Shown here one piece after another: positions 48,018 through 57,680 of a stretch of DNA of 64,000 nucleotides. This DNA is from Ralstonia sp. RRA. Its GTDB lineage: Bacteria > Pseudomonadota > Gammaproteobacteria > Burkholderiales > Burkholderiaceae. Every line of letters starts with the position of its first letter. The stretch's first letter is position 1. Where the stretch lies: assembly GCF_037023145.1 (NCBI RefSeq), contig NZ_CP146091.1:1612001-1676000 (forward strand), read 5' to 3'. Under the pieces are notes generated by a model, which saw nothing but the letters and a program-made list of their open reading frames with translations, made no database searches and had not been told where the DNA came from. The position numbers were made by a program, and so were the translations under genes.

Positions 48018-48290
48018 TCAGACGTTTTCTTCGGGTGTGACCGCGCGGATCGCCAGGGCATGAATGGCGGTGGGCCACAGCGTGCGCAGCGCATCATACA
48101 CCATGCGATGACGCGCCACGCGGCTCTTGCCGGCAAAGGCCGCGCTGACGATGTCGACGTTGTAATGCCCGCCGCCAGAGGCTGCCCCGGCGTGGCCGGC
48201 GTGCTTGGCGCTGTCGTCTTCAACGACGAGGTGGGCAGGCTGAAAGGCTTCGCGCAACAGGCGCTCGATTTCGCGCGGGTCTGCGGCCAT
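48018..48290 (-). CDS. BolA-family protein
   Basis: A 90-residue BolA/IbaG-type protein with the family core HYNVDIVSAAFAGKSRVARHRMVYDALRTLW and an invariant His (HALAIRAVTPEE) near the C-terminus. BolA proteins bind monothiol glutaredoxin Fe-S clusters and can act as regulators. The central HAGHAGAASGGGHY stretch is His/Gly-rich. ATG 48290 shares one base with the yciB stop (TGATG), so it is translationally coupled to yciB. Confidence 0.9.
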   Translation of the reverse strand: MAADPREIERLLREAFQPAHLVVEDDSAKHAGHAGAASGGGHYNVDIVSAAFAGKSRVARHRMVYDALRTLWPTAIHALAIRAVTPEENV

Positions 48291-48874
48291 CAGATCTGTT
48301 CCTTCGAGTTGTCCTTGGCGCTGGGGTCATTGGCGGCCTCGGCGGGGCGCTCCTGCATGTGGCGCGCCAGCCAGACGCTTTGCACCAGGATGAACACCAC
48401 CATCAGGCCCATCGAGCCGAACAGCTTGAAGTTGACCCAGACGTCGGTGTCGTAGTTGTAAGCCACGTACAGATTCAGGCCGCCCATGGCCAGAAAGAAG
48501 ATGGCCCACACTAGGTTCAGGCGGCCCCACATCGACTCGGGCAGCGACACCTGCTGCTCCATCATGGCGCGAATCAGGTTCTTGCGGACGAACACGACGC
48601 TACCCAGCAGTACAACGCCAAACAGCCAGTACAGCACCGTCGGCTTCCACTTGATGAAGGTGTCGTTGTGGAAGATGAGCGTTGCGCCGCCAAACACGCC
48701 GATGATGAGCAGCGACAGCCACTGCATGGCGTCCACCTTGCGGTGCTTGAACCACACCCAGGCGATCTGCAGCACGGTGGCGACCATCGCGACGGTGGTC
48801 GCCACATAAATACCGGCCACCTTGAAGGCAGCGAAGAACAGGATGACCGGGAACAGATCGAACAGGAATTTCAT
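48290..48874 (-). CDS. yciB: YciB/IspZ inner-membrane protein, septation protein A family
   Basis: A 194-residue membrane protein with five to six membrane segments, starting [30 protein letters not shown] and containing the conserved [26 protein letters not shown] and [24 protein letters not shown]. YciB contributes to cell-envelope and septum function in E. coli and interacts with divisome proteins. The C-terminal 25 residues are polar and acidic. It lies 45 bp downstream of msrB and overlaps the BolA gene start. Confidence 0.95.
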   Translation of the reverse strand: MKFLFDLFPVILFFAAFKVAGIYVATTVAMVATVLQIAWVWFKHRKVDAMQWLSLLIIGVFGGATLIFHNDTFIKWKPTVLYWLFGVVLLGSVVFVRKNLIRAMMEQQVSLPESMWGRLNLVWAIFFLAMGGLNLYVAYNYDTDVWVNFKLFGSMGLMVVFILVQSVWLARHMQERPAEAANDPSAKDNSKEQI

Positions 48875-48919
48875 GCGTGAATGTGCGTGTAGGGCGCTTG
48901 CGCGGGCCTATGCGAAAGA

Positions 48920-49306
48920 TCAATCGCCGAATTTTAGCGCAGCCGAGTTGATGCAATACCGCAGGCCGGTCGGCGCAGGACCGTCTTCAAAAACGTGGCC
49001 CAGGTGCGCGCCGCAATTCTTGCACTGCACCTCGATGCGCAACATGCCGTGCGAATGGTCGGTCTTCTCGGCGATTACCTCGCCGTTGATAGGCTGGAAA
49101 TAGCTCGGCCAGCCGCAACCGGCATCGAACTTGGTCGACGATCCAAACAGCGGGGTGCCGCAGCACACGCAGTTGTAGACGCCGCGCTCCCAGTGGTCCC
49201 AGTACTCGCCGGTGAAGGGGCGTTCGGTGGCGGCCTCGCGAGTGACGCGGTATTCGATGTCGGAGAGCTGGTCACGCCATTCGGCGTTGGTTTTCTGGAC
49301 GGTCAT
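48920..49306 (-). CDS. msrB: Peptide-methionine (R)-S-oxide reductase
   Basis: A 128-residue cytoplasmic MsrB, which reduces R-methionine sulfoxide in oxidised proteins. Zinc ligands are Cys46, Cys49, Cys95 and Cys98. The catalytic Cys118 is in [11 protein letters not shown], and Cys64 (CGWPSYF) is a possible resolving residue. [36 protein letters not shown] is the core signature. AGGAG lies ten bases before ATG 49306. It follows selO by 148 bp on the same strand, and both act in oxidative stress in other organisms. Confidence 0.96.
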   Translation of the reverse strand: MTVQKTNAEWRDQLSDIEYRVTREAATERPFTGEYWDHWERGVYNCVCCGTPLFGSSTKFDAGCGWPSYFQPINGEVIAEKTDHSHGMLRIEVQCKNCGAHLGHVFEDGPAPTGLRYCINSAALKFGD

Positions 49307-49454
49307 GGTGATGAGACTCCTTGTTGGTATCGACAGCCGCTTCGTGGGCGGCTGACGTTGTTTTGTCGTGTTGCGGCGGCGATCCTGACAGGCGCGGATT
49401 AGAGCATGGCGTCAGTTCCGGCGCATCACGCGCGGCGCATGTCGGTATGTCGGA

Positions 49455-51038
49455 TCACGACGAGCAACTGACCTCCAGCGATGACGCCCAATCCGGTGCC
49501 GGCTGCGCGTAGTGCTCGAAGCCGGGGTGATCGTCAAACGGACGGGCCAGCACGGCACGCAGGTTCTCGACTTCGGAGAAATCTTTTTCTTTGGCGCGGC
49601 GGATGGCGATCTCGGCCAGATGGTTGCGTAGCACGTATTTCGGGTTGACGCGGTGCATGGCGGTCGCGCGTTCATCGTCGGATTGCGGTTCGGCCTGCAG
49701 GCGCTGGCGATACGCGGCCAGCCACACGTCGGCAGCGGCGCGGTCGAAGAAGAAGTCGCGCACGGTGCGCGCTTCTGCCGCGGCGGGTGTGTCGTCACGA
49801 CGCACATCGGCGAGGTGGCGGAAGAAGAGCGTGTAGTCCGTACGCTGCGTGTGCAGCAGCTTGAACAGGTCGCCGAAGAGGGTCTCATCGGCATCCTGAG
49901 CGGTCGACAGGCCGAGCTTGGCGCGGTAGCGGGCGTGGAAGGCCGCGCCGTAGACGTCACGGTAGGTGAGCAGCGTGTCTTGTGCGGCATCAATGGCGGG
50001 CTGGGCCTGCGCTTCGTCACTCAAGTCAACGAAAACGTCGGGATCTTCGCCGAACAGCGGCAGTAGGGCCTGTGCGAGGCAGAACAGGTTCCAGTAGCCG
50101 ATCTGCGGCTGCTGGGCGTAGGCGTAGCGGCCGCCGGTGTCGGAGTGGTTGCAGATGTGGTTGGCGTTGAAGCCATCCAGGAAGCCGAACGGGCCGTAGT
50201 CGAGCGTGAGGCCGAGGATCGACATGTTGTCGGTGTTCATCACGCCGTGGCAGAAGCCGACGGCCTGCCATTGCGCCATCAACTCGGCGGTGCGGCGGGC
50301 GACTTCGCGCAGCATGGCCAGGTAAGGCTGTGGTGCGGTGCGGCAGTCCGGGTAGAAGCGGTCGATGACGTAGTCAGCCAGCGCGCGCAGTTCGGGCAGC
50401 TTCTCGTTGGCGGCAAAGTGCTCGAAGTGACCGAAGCGCACAAACGACGGCGCCAGGCGCGTGACGACGGCGGCTGTTTCGATCTCTTCGCGGCGCACCG
50501 GGGCATCGGAGCCGGTCACGCACAGCGCGCGCGTGGTCGGGATGCCGAGGCCGGCCATCGCCTCCGAGCACAGGAATTCGCGGATGGACGAGCGCAGCAC
50601 GGCACGTCCGTCGCCCATGCGCGAATACGGCGTGCGGCCGGCGCCTTTGAGCTGGATTTCGCAGGGGCCGTTGGCGGTCTGCAGCTCAGTGAGCAGCAGC
50701 GCGCGGCCATCACCTAGCTGGCCGGCCCACACACCGAATTGGTGACCGGAGTAGACCGTGGCGAGCGGATCGCTCCATGCGGCAATCGTGTTGCCCGTGA
50801 ACACATCCAGGCCGGCAGGTGTATCGAGTGCTGCGCGCGCAATGCCCAGCGGGGCGGCCGCATCGGGTGAGAAGCCCACGAGATACGGTGCGCCCGCCGA
50901 GGACATCGGCATGGGTGGCAGACGCGTTAGAAAACGCTCACCCAGTGCGGAGAATCCGGGGGCAGCGGCGGGGCGGTCGGCCCAGTCGAAGGTGCTGATA
51001 AGGGAATCGTCAGGCAGGACGGCAGGGGAAGTCGGCAT
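49455..51038 (-). CDS. selO: SelO/YdiU protein adenylyltransferase (pseudokinase fold)
   Basis: A 527-residue SelO-family protein, longer than E. coli YdiU (478) by N-terminal and internal additions. Family blocks are [79 protein letters not shown] and [22 protein letters not shown]. SelO transfers AMP from ATP to Ser/Thr/Tyr of target proteins and is linked to redox regulation. The C-terminus of this copy ends ...[12 protein letters not shown], with a Cys three from the end. In E. coli and eukaryotic SelO a C-terminal Cys or Sec in that place forms a regulatory disulfide. ATG 51038 begins the conserved region; the frame extends upstream to 51095 without a ribosome site. Confidence 0.94.
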   Translation of the reverse strand: MPTSPAVLPDDSLISTFDWADRPAAAPGFSALGERFLTRLPPMPMSSAGAPYLVGFSPDAAAPLGIARAALDTPAGLDVFTGNTIAAWSDPLATVYSGHQFGVWAGQLGDGRALLLTELQTANGPCEIQLKGAGRTPYSRMGDGRAVLRSSIREFLCSEAMAGLGIPTTRALCVTGSDAPVRREEIETAAVVTRLAPSFVRFGHFEHFAANEKLPELRALADYVIDRFYPDCRTAPQPYLAMLREVARRTAELMAQWQAVGFCHGVMNTDNMSILGLTLDYGPFGFLDGFNANHICNHSDTGGRYAYAQQPQIGYWNLFCLAQALLPLFGEDPDVFVDLSDEAQAQPAIDAAQDTLLTYRDVYGAAFHARYRAKLGLSTAQDADETLFGDLFKLLHTQRTDYTLFFRHLADVRRDDTPAAAEARTVRDFFFDRAAADVWLAAYRQRLQAEPQSDDERATAMHRVNPKYVLRNHLAEIAIRRAKEKDFSEVENLRAVLARPFDDHPGFEHYAQPAPDWASSLEVSCSS

Positions 51039-51310
51039 GGATCGGGGCGCTCGATTAGCACAGGAAATGGCGCAAAAACAGTGCCGAATCGTCAAGTGTT
51101 GTGAATTCCGCAGTGCAGAAAAATGCGCTCTGCGTAGGGGAAAACGCCATGTTGAGACGCAGCAACGCTATCGCGTATTGTACTTGCGAGTAAAAAAAAG
51201 CTACAGCCTGCGAACCCTTGCACCACAACGGTTCCCAGGGTTTTTCAGATGGCCGGGTAAACATGGGGGCCGCGATTGTGTGACATGCCGCAGCGCACAA
51301 CAACAACCCG
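51039..51310. other. Intergenic region between divergent selO and the acyl-CoA synthetase gene
   Basis: AT-richer than its flanks. It includes an A8 tract at 51192-51199 and a stem GCAG-N11-CTGC around 51115. No ORF of note. The promoter of the acyl-CoA synthetase gene lies just to the right; the selO promoter is not recognisable by eye. Confidence 0.5.
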
Positions 51311-51365
51311 TTGACGTGCTAGACGATCACGGGAACAATCGGCCCAAAAAATAGAACGGTTGTTC
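51311..51365 (+). promoter_or_regulatory. Promoter and operator of the acyl-CoA synthetase gene
   Basis: TTGACG at 51311-51316, a 17-bp spacer and AACAAT at 51334-51339 form a good promoter. GAAC-GGTT-GTTC at 51354-51365 is an inverted repeat just after the expected start of transcription, where a repressor would block initiation. GAAC-N4-GTTC resembles the G/CAAAC-N2-4-GTTTG/C sites of the TetR-type fatty-acid regulator PsrA; the assignment is inference. Confidence 0.5.
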
Positions 51366-51384
51366 AGTTTTTTTAGGAGACACC

Positions 51385-53013
51385 ATGGCCCTGATGGGAC
51401 AAATGATGAGCAACCCTTTGCTCATCTCGACCATCATCGAACATGCAGCGCGCAATTCCGGTTCGACTGAAGTCGTGTCACGCCGTGTCGAGGGCGATAT
51501 CCATCGCACCACGTACCGGCAAGTGCGGGATCGTTCCAAGCAACTGGCAAATGCGCTGGCCGCACTGGGCGTGCAGCCCGGCGAGCGCGTCGGTACGCTG
51601 GCCTGGAACGGCTATCGCCATCTTGAAATTTATTACGGTGTGTCTGGCTCGGGTTCGGTGTGCCACACCATCAACCCGCGGCTGTTTCCAGACCAGATCG
51701 CCTACATCGTCAATCACGCTGACGACCAGTACGTCTTCTTTGATCTGACGTTCGTGCCGCTCATCGAGGGCATTGCTGCGCATTGCCCGAACGTGAAGGG
51801 TTGGGTGGCGATGACTGACCGGGCGCACATGCCTAACTCCAGCGTGCCGATGCTCTGTTATGAAGAGCTGCTGGATGCGCAAAGCGCCGAATACACCTGG
51901 CCGCAGTTCGACGAGAACACCGCTTCCAGCCTCTGCTACACGTCGGGTACGACGGGCAATCCGAAGGGCGCGCTGTATTCGCATCGTTCCACTGTGCTGC
52001 ACTCATACGCATCGGCATTGCCGGATGCGCTGGGGTGCTCAGCGCAGGACGTGATCCTACCGGTGGTGCCGATGTTCCACGTCAATGCGTGGGGGCTCCC
52101 GTATTCGGTGCCGCTGGTGGGGGCCAAGCTGGTCTTTCCGGGGCCGAAGCTGGACGGCGCTTCCATCTACGAGTTGTTCGAGCAGGAGAAGGTGACCTTC
52201 TCCGCCGGCGTGCCGACCGTGTGGCTGGGCCTGCTGCAGCACGTGCAGTCCAATAACCTCAGGTTCTCGACATTCCGCCGTACCGTGATTGGTGGCTCGG
52301 CTGCGCCGCCGGCCATGATCCGGACGCTGAAATCGCTCGACGTGGAAGTCATCCACGCCTGGGGTATGACGGAGATGTCGCCGCTGGGCACGACCTGCAA
52401 GCTGATGGGCAAACACGCCGATCTGCCTGAAGAAGCCAAGCAGCACGTGCTCGAACGCCAAGGCCGCGCCATCTATGGCGTCGACATGAAGATCGTCGAT
52501 GCAGAAGGCCACGAGTTGCCGTGGGACGGCAAGGCCTTCGGTGACCTGTACGTGCGTGGGCCGTGGATCATCGACAGCTATTTCCGCGGTGACCATTCAC
52601 CGCTGGTGGACGGCTGGTTCCCGACGGGTGACGTTGCCAATATCGATGCCGACGGCTACATGCAGATCACCGATCGCAGCAAGGACGTGATCAAGTCCGG
52701 CGGCGAGTGGATTTCGTCCATCGATGTGGAGAACGTGGCCGCCGCGCACCCCGCCGTGCACATGGCAGCGTGCATTGCCTGCCACCACCCGAAGTGGGAC
52801 GAGCGTCCGCTGCTGGTGGTGATGAAGAAGCCGGGCGCCGAACTCACGCGTGAGGAGATGCTCAAGTTCTTCGAAGGCAAGGTTGCCAAGTGGTGGATTC
52901 CGGATGACGTGGTGTTCGTCACCGAGATTCCGCTCACGGCTACCGGCAAGATGCAGAAGCTCAAGCTGCGCGAGCAGTTCAAGGATTACCAGTTCCCGGC
53001 CGCACAGGCCTAG
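51385..53013 (+). CDS. AMP-binding acyl-CoA synthetase (medium/long-chain type)
   Basis: A 542-residue ANL-superfamily ligase that makes acyl-CoA from a carboxylic acid, ATP and CoA. The P-loop is [18 protein letters not shown] near residue 180, followed by [11 protein letters not shown] (A5), GDLYVRGPW and [25 protein letters not shown] (A7-A8), and the catalytic Lys in LTATGKMQK (A10). The N-terminus [21 protein letters not shown] is typical of the fatty-acyl/3-methylthiopropionyl-CoA ligase group. TTAGGAGACACC precedes ATG 51385. The LivKHMGF set follows, starting 229 bp downstream, so the ligase may activate the acid that the transporter imports. Confidence 0.9.
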   Translation: MALMGQMMSNPLLISTIIEHAARNSGSTEVVSRRVEGDIHRTTYRQVRDRSKQLANALAALGVQPGERVGTLAWNGYRHLEIYYGVSGSGSVCHTINPRLFPDQIAYIVNHADDQYVFFDLTFVPLIEGIAAHCPNVKGWVAMTDRAHMPNSSVPMLCYEELLDAQSAEYTWPQFDENTASSLCYTSGTTGNPKGALYSHRSTVLHSYASALPDALGCSAQDVILPVVPMFHVNAWGLPYSVPLVGAKLVFPGPKLDGASIYELFEQEKVTFSAGVPTVWLGLLQHVQSNNLRFSTFRRTVIGGSAAPPAMIRTLKSLDVEVIHAWGMTEMSPLGTTCKLMGKHADLPEEAKQHVLERQGRAIYGVDMKIVDAEGHELPWDGKAFGDLYVRGPWIIDSYFRGDHSPLVDGWFPTGDVANIDADGYMQITDRSKDVIKSGGEWISSIDVENVAAAHPAVHMAACIACHHPKWDERPLLVVMKKPGAELTREEMLKFFEGKVAKWWIPDDVVFVTEIPLTATGKMQKLKLREQFKDYQFPAAQA

Positions 53014-53242
53014 CAGTCAGAACAGAAACCGCCGCCCGCGCACCGGCAACAGGCCGGGCGTGAGGACGGCGGACGTAAGACAACCGGATCAGGGCCAGCC
53101 GCCGCGCACCCACCAGCAGTCGGGATGCGGCGGAATGAAGCCCGGGCGCGTTGCAACCTGGAGACGCAAGCAGCCGACGTGCCCATCCGTGGCACGCGGG
53201 AGAGTGACTCGCCGGCGACTCCACCACCTGAAGGAGACACGC
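53014..53242 (+). other. GC-rich leader/spacer ahead of the LivK-like gene
   Basis: A 229-bp region, very GC-rich, with several short self-complementary stretches (for example GTGCC-GGCAC near 53175). I find neither a convincing terminator for the ligase gene nor a promoter, so read-through from the ligase is possible. Confidence 0.4.
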
Positions 53243-54499
53243 ATGACGAAGTTCCGTCCGTTGATTGTGGCTGTGGCAAGTGTGGTGGCAATCGGTGGGG
53301 CGCTGGGGAGCGCTGCTGCATCCGCCGCTGAAACCGTCAAGATCGCCTGGATTGATCCGCTGTCTGGCCTGATGGGCGCGCTGGGCCAGAACCAGTTGCG
53401 CAGCTGGCAGTACATCGCCGACATGGCCACGCAGAAGAACTGGGCCGGCGACGGCACCAAGTTCGAGGTGGTGGGGTTCGACAACAAGCTCTCGCCGCAG
53501 GAGAGCCTGACCGTGCTCAAGCAGGTGGCCGACCAGGGCATCCATTACATCGTGCAGGGCAACGGCTCGAGCGTCGGCATGGCGCTGGAAGACGCCGTAG
53601 CCAAGTACAACGAGCGTAATCCGGGCAAGGAAATCGTCTACCTGAACTACGCGGCGGTCGACCCGGACATGACGAACAGCAAGTGCAACTACTGGCACTT
53701 CCGCCTGGACGCCAACTCCGACATGAAGATGGAAGCCTTGACCAGTTACCTGGCCAAGGACCCGAAGGTGAAGAAGGTCTATCTGATCAACCAGAACTAT
53801 TCGTTCGGTCACCAGGTGGCGCGTGCGGCCAAGGAATACCTCAAGCGCAAGCGCCCGGACATCGAGATCGTGGGTGAGGATCTGCACCCGCTGGCACAGG
53901 TGAAGGACTTCTCGCCGTACGTTTCGAAAATCAAATCGTCCGGCGCAGATACCGTCATCACCGGCAACTGGGGTAGCGATCTGGCTCTGCTGATCAAGGC
54001 AGGTAAGGATGCGGGCCTGAACGCCAACTTCTATACGTACTACGGTGCCACGACAGGTGTGCCGACCGCCATGGGCGCAGCCGGCGCCGACCACGTGAAG
54101 TTTGTCGGCTATTGGAACGTCAACAACGACGGCTACAAGGGTGCGGACATCGTCGACGGCTTCAAGAAGAAGTACAACGACGACTTCTACCTGATGGCCT
54201 CGTACACCGGTGTTGCCATGCTGGCCAAGGCCATCAAGCAGACCAAGTCGGCCGAGCCAGCCAAGGTCGCCAAGGCCTTCGAAGGCATGAAGGTCGACAG
54301 CCTGAACGGCACCTTCGAGATGCGCGCATCGGACCACCAGGGCCAGCAGCCGCTCTACATCGCCACCTGGGAAAAGACCAACGGCAAGAACGTCAAATAC
54401 GACCAGGAAAACACCGGCTACGGCTGGAAGACCGACGCCGTGCTCGACCAGTACGTCGCGTCGCAGCCGACCTCCTGCCAGATGAAACGTCCGCAGTAA
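53243..54499 (+). CDS. Branched-chain-type ABC substrate-binding protein (LivK family)
   Basis: A 418-residue periplasmic protein of the Peripla_BP_6 class. The signal peptide MTKFRPLIVAVASVVAIGGALGSAAASA precedes AETVKIAWIDPLSGLMGALGQN. Other family blocks are VLKQVADQGIHYIVQGNGSSVGMALEDAVAKYN and YLINQNYSFGHQVARAAKEYLKRKRP. AAGGAG lies before ATG 53243; the in-frame ORF reaching back to 52850 is not coding. It heads the LivKHMGF-like unit. The neighbouring acyl-CoA ligase suggests an organic or aromatic acid as ligand rather than leucine; this cannot be read from the sequence. Confidence 0.9.
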   Translation: MTKFRPLIVAVASVVAIGGALGSAAASAAETVKIAWIDPLSGLMGALGQNQLRSWQYIADMATQKNWAGDGTKFEVVGFDNKLSPQESLTVLKQVADQGIHYIVQGNGSSVGMALEDAVAKYNERNPGKEIVYLNYAAVDPDMTNSKCNYWHFRLDANSDMKMEALTSYLAKDPKVKKVYLINQNYSFGHQVARAAKEYLKRKRPDIEIVGEDLHPLAQVKDFSPYVSKIKSSGADTVITGNWGSDLALLIKAGKDAGLNANFYTYYGATTGVPTAMGAAGADHVKFVGYWNVNNDGYKGADIVDGFKKKYNDDFYLMASYTGVAMLAKAIKQTKSAEPAKVAKAFEGMKVDSLNGTFEMRASDHQGQQPLYIATWEKTNGKNVKYDQENTGYGWKTDAVLDQYVASQPTSCQMKRPQ

Positions 54500-54624
54500 A
54501 ACGGTAGGTGGTGTGCCGAAGGGCCGCCCGATGCTATCGTGCGGCGATGTTTTAAACGGGGAAAGGCGTGGGCCGCTGCCGCATTTTTGCGGGACGGTCC
54601 ATGCCTTGCCGAGAGGGCTGTAGC

Positions 54625-55572
54625 GTGGAATTTCTAGTCATCAATCTCTTGAACGGCATCAGCTACGGGCTGCTGCTGTTCATGCTGTCTTCGGGCCTGA
54701 CGCTGATCTTCAGCATGATGGGCGTTCTCAACTTTGCGCATGCCAGCTTCTACATGCTGGGGGCGTATTTCGCCTACGTCGTCAGCGGGTATCTGGGCTT
54801 CTGGACCGCGCTGATCGTGGCGCCGCTGCTGGTGGGCGCCCTGGGTGCGGTGGTCGAGCGCTTCGGCCTGCGTACCGTGCACCGCTATGGCCACGTTGCC
54901 GAGCTGCTGTTCACCTTCGGCCTGGCCTACCTCATTGAAGAAGGCGTGAAGCTGGTGTGGGGCCTGCCGGCCGTGCCATACCGCGTGCCAGAGGTGCTGG
55001 ACGGTCCGCTGTTCACGCTGTTCACGTCGTCGTTCCCCAAGTACCGCGCGTTCATGATGCTGGTGTCGCTGTTGATGCTGGTGGGAATTTTCCTGCTGCT
55101 CACGCGCACGCGCATCGGCCTGGTCATTCAGGCCGCGCTCACGCATCCAGACATGGTGGAAGCGCTCGGCCACAACGTGCCGCGTGTGTTCATGCTGGTG
55201 TTCGGCGGCGGCTGTGCATTGGCCGGGCTGGCCGGCGTGATCGGCGGCAACGCCTTCGTGACCGAGCCGTCGATGGCGGCGGCAGTCGGCTCCATCGTCT
55301 TCGTGGTGGCGGTGGTGGGCGGCATGGGGTCGCTGGTGGGCGCGTTCATCGCATCGCTGCTGATCGGCTGCATTCAGACGTTTGCCGTCACGCTGGATAT
55401 TTCGGTGACGAGCGTGCTCCAGACGATCGGTGTCACGCTCCATCCGGACGTGCCGCTCATCTCGGTCTGGAACCTGACGATTGCGCAAGTCGCGCCGGTG
55501 CTGCCGTACCTGCTGCTGGTGCTGATGCTGATCTTCCGCCCGCGTGGGCTCATGGGTACGCGGGAGAGCTAA
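54625..55572 (+). CDS. livH: Branched-chain-type ABC permease (LivH-like)
   Basis: A 315-residue inner-membrane permease with about eight membrane segments. It has the LivH hallmarks LSSGLTLIFSMMGVLNFAHASFYMLGAY and VEALGHNVPRVFMLVFGGGCALAGLAGVIGG. The start is GTG 54625 with GAGAGGG seven bases upstream; ATG 54601 lies before that ribosome site and would give a non-family N-terminus. It follows the binding-protein gene by 125 bp and is immediately followed by livM (TAAATGG). Confidence 0.9.
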   Translation: MEFLVINLLNGISYGLLLFMLSSGLTLIFSMMGVLNFAHASFYMLGAYFAYVVSGYLGFWTALIVAPLLVGALGAVVERFGLRTVHRYGHVAELLFTFGLAYLIEEGVKLVWGLPAVPYRVPEVLDGPLFTLFTSSFPKYRAFMMLVSLLMLVGIFLLLTRTRIGLVIQAALTHPDMVEALGHNVPRVFMLVFGGGCALAGLAGVIGGNAFVTEPSMAAAVGSIVFVVAVVGGMGSLVGAFIASLLIGCIQTFAVTLDISVTSVLQTIGVTLHPDVPLISVWNLTIAQVAPVLPYLLLVLMLIFRPRGLMGTRES

Positions 55573-56907
55573 ATGGAACGCACTATGCACCAACAAGCGC
55601 AACAACAAGGGGCATTGCCGGCCAATGATCGCGCGCGAACAATGAAGTTCAGGCCGGTCAACCTCGCCCGCTGGCTCATCTGGAGCATCACGGCGCTGGT
55701 GATGATCGTCCTGCCGCTGATCTGGCCGCAGGGTTTTGCCATCACGCTGCTCTCGCAGATGGGCATCATGATCATCTTCGCGCTGTCGTACAACATGCTG
55801 CTGGGGCAGTCGGGCATGCTGTCGTTCGGGCACGCGGTGTACGCCGGCCTGGGTGCCTTCATGGCCGTGCACGTGCTCAACAAGATCGGCGCGATGCAGA
55901 CGCTGGGTGTTGCCGGGCCGCTGGCCGTGGCGTTGCTGCCCATCGTGGGCGGCTTGGGCGGCGCGCTGTTCGGCGTGATCTTCGGCTACGTCACCACCAA
56001 GAAGGCTGGCACGACGTTCGCGATGATCACGATGGGCATCGGCGAGATGGTCTTCGCCAGCGCGCTCATGTTTCCGGACTTCTTCGGTGGCGAAGGCGGT
56101 GTGTCGACCAACCGCAGCATCGGCGATGCGCTTGCCGGCGTCAGCTTTGGCCCGGCGCGCCAGGTGTATTACCTGATCGCCGCTTGGTGCCTGATCTCGA
56201 TGGCGCTGATGTACGCGTGGACGCAGACGCCGCTGGGCCGTATCGCCAACGCCGTGCGTGACAACCCGGAGCGTGTGGAATTCATCGGCTACAACACGCA
56301 GCGCGTGCGTTTTCTGGTGGTGATTCTGTCAGCGTTCTTCGCGGGCATTGCCGGGGCGCTGTCTTGCATCAACTTTGAGATTGTGACGGCTGAGAACGTC
56401 TCGGCGGTGAGGTCGGGGGCGGTGCTGCTGGCGGCGTTCATTGGCGGTATGGGTAGCTTCTTCGGTCCGATCATTGGCGCGGTGCTCACGGTGTTCTTTA
56501 CCGTGGCGCTGTCGGGTATCACCAAGGCGTGGTTGCTTTATCTGGGCTTGTTCTTCGTGCTGATGGTCATGTATGCGCCGGGCGGTATCGCCAGCCTGCT
56601 GGTGATGCATCTGCCGATCGCGCGGCGCGGCAAGTTGAAGACGCTGCTGCCGGCCTACGGCGTGGCATTCGTGCCGGCGGCCATCCTGCTGGTGGCGCTG
56701 ATTTCCACCGTAGAGATGATCTACGCCGTGCAGGACGAGGGTTCGGGCGGCGTGGCAACGCTGTTCGGCATGTCCGTCGCACCGACCACCTGGATGCCGT
56801 GGGCCGTGACCGCCGTGCTGTGGCTGGTGGGTGCCTTCGGCCTACGTGTCGCAGCGGGCAAGCTGCGCACCGCCTGGGACAACGCCTTGCAGGAGCCGCA
56901 ACCATGA
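55573..56907 (+). CDS. livM: Branched-chain-type ABC permease (LivM-like)
   Basis: A 444-residue permease, about 80-100 residues longer than average LivM, with a polar N-terminus and extra C-terminal helices (about 350-435). The core has FALSYNMLLGQSGMLSFGHAVYAGLGAFMAVH and the coupling segment GRIANAVRDNPERVEFIGYNTQRVRFLVVILSAFFAGIAGAL. The ATG directly follows the livH stop; ATG 55585 (MHQQ...) is an alternative. Its stop overlaps the livG start (ATGA). Confidence 0.9.
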   Translation: MERTMHQQAQQQGALPANDRARTMKFRPVNLARWLIWSITALVMIVLPLIWPQGFAITLLSQMGIMIIFALSYNMLLGQSGMLSFGHAVYAGLGAFMAVHVLNKIGAMQTLGVAGPLAVALLPIVGGLGGALFGVIFGYVTTKKAGTTFAMITMGIGEMVFASALMFPDFFGGEGGVSTNRSIGDALAGVSFGPARQVYYLIAAWCLISMALMYAWTQTPLGRIANAVRDNPERVEFIGYNTQRVRFLVVILSAFFAGIAGALSCINFEIVTAENVSAVRSGAVLLAAFIGGMGSFFGPIIGAVLTVFFTVALSGITKAWLLYLGLFFVLMVMYAPGGIASLLVMHLPIARRGKLKTLLPAYGVAFVPAAILLVALISTVEMIYAVQDEGSGGVATLFGMSVAPTTWMPWAVTAVLWLVGAFGLRVAAGKLRTAWDNALQEPQP

Positions 56908-57680
56908 GCCAACCCATTCCCGCGCTGGAACTGCGCGATGTCCGCAAGCGTTTCGGTCAGACCGAGATCATCCGGGGCGTGAACCTCACCATCGGCAAGG
57001 GCGAGCGCCACGCGCTCATCGGCCCGAATGGCGCAGGCAAGTCGACCACGTTCAACCTGATCTCGGGCCGCTTCCCAGCCAGCTCGGGCAGCGTGCGCCT
57101 GAATGGTGAAGAGATCAGCGGTCTCGCCCCGTTCGAGATCAACCGCAAAGGCCTGTCGCGCAGCTTCCAGATCACCAACATCTTTCATCGGCTGACGGTG
57201 TTCGAGAACCTGCGTTGCGCAGTGCTCTGGTCGCTGGGCTACAAGTACTCGTTCTGGCACAAGCTGGCCGAGTTGCGCGATGCACGTGAACGCGCCGAGG
57301 AGGTGCTTGAGCAGATTGGCATGACGCATCGGCGCGATGCCGCCGCAGGCATGCTGACGTATGCCGAACAGCGTGCGCTGGAGATCGGCATCACCATCGC
57401 CGGCGGTGCCGACGTGATCCTGCTGGACGAGCCGACTGCCGGTATGAGCCGCTCCGAGTCCGACCACGCAGTCGACTTGATCCGCAAGGTGACAGTCGGC
57501 AAGACGCTGGTGATGGTCGAGCACGACATGAGCGTGGTCTTTGGCCTGGCCGATCGCATCTCGGTATTGGTCTACGGCGAGGTGATTGCCACCGACACGC
57601 CCGAGGCCATTCGCAACAATCGTCGCGTGAAGGAGGCCTACCTCGGCACCACGCTGGACGAACCTGCAGGAGCGCATTGA
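56904..57680 (+). CDS. livG: Branched-chain-type ABC ATPase (LivG-like)
   Basis: A 258-residue ATPase with an intact Walker A, GPNGAGKST near residue 38, the LivG segment GLSRSFQITNIFHRLTVFENLRC, a signature loop LTYAEQRALEIG (a LivG-style replacement of LSGGQ) and Walker B VILLDEPTAGMS. ATG 56904 overlaps the livM stop, and the gene ends one base into the livF start. Confidence 0.93.
   Translation: MSQPIPALELRDVRKRFGQTEIIRGVNLTIGKGERHALIGPNGAGKSTTFNLISGRFPASSGSVRLNGEEISGLAPFEINRKGLSRSFQITNIFHRLTVFENLRCAVLWSLGYKYSFWHKLAELRDARERAEEVLEQIGMTHRRDAAAGMLTYAEQRALEIGITIAGGADVILLDEPTAGMSRSESDHAVDLIRKVTVGKTLVMVEHDMSVVFGLADRISVLVYGEVIATDTPEAIRNNRRVKEAYLGTTLDEPAGAH

Noticed and set aside
51192..51199. 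A8 tract as a phase-variable switch
   Set aside because: It is intergenic and not placed between promoter elements of either neighbour, and eight bases is short for such a switch.
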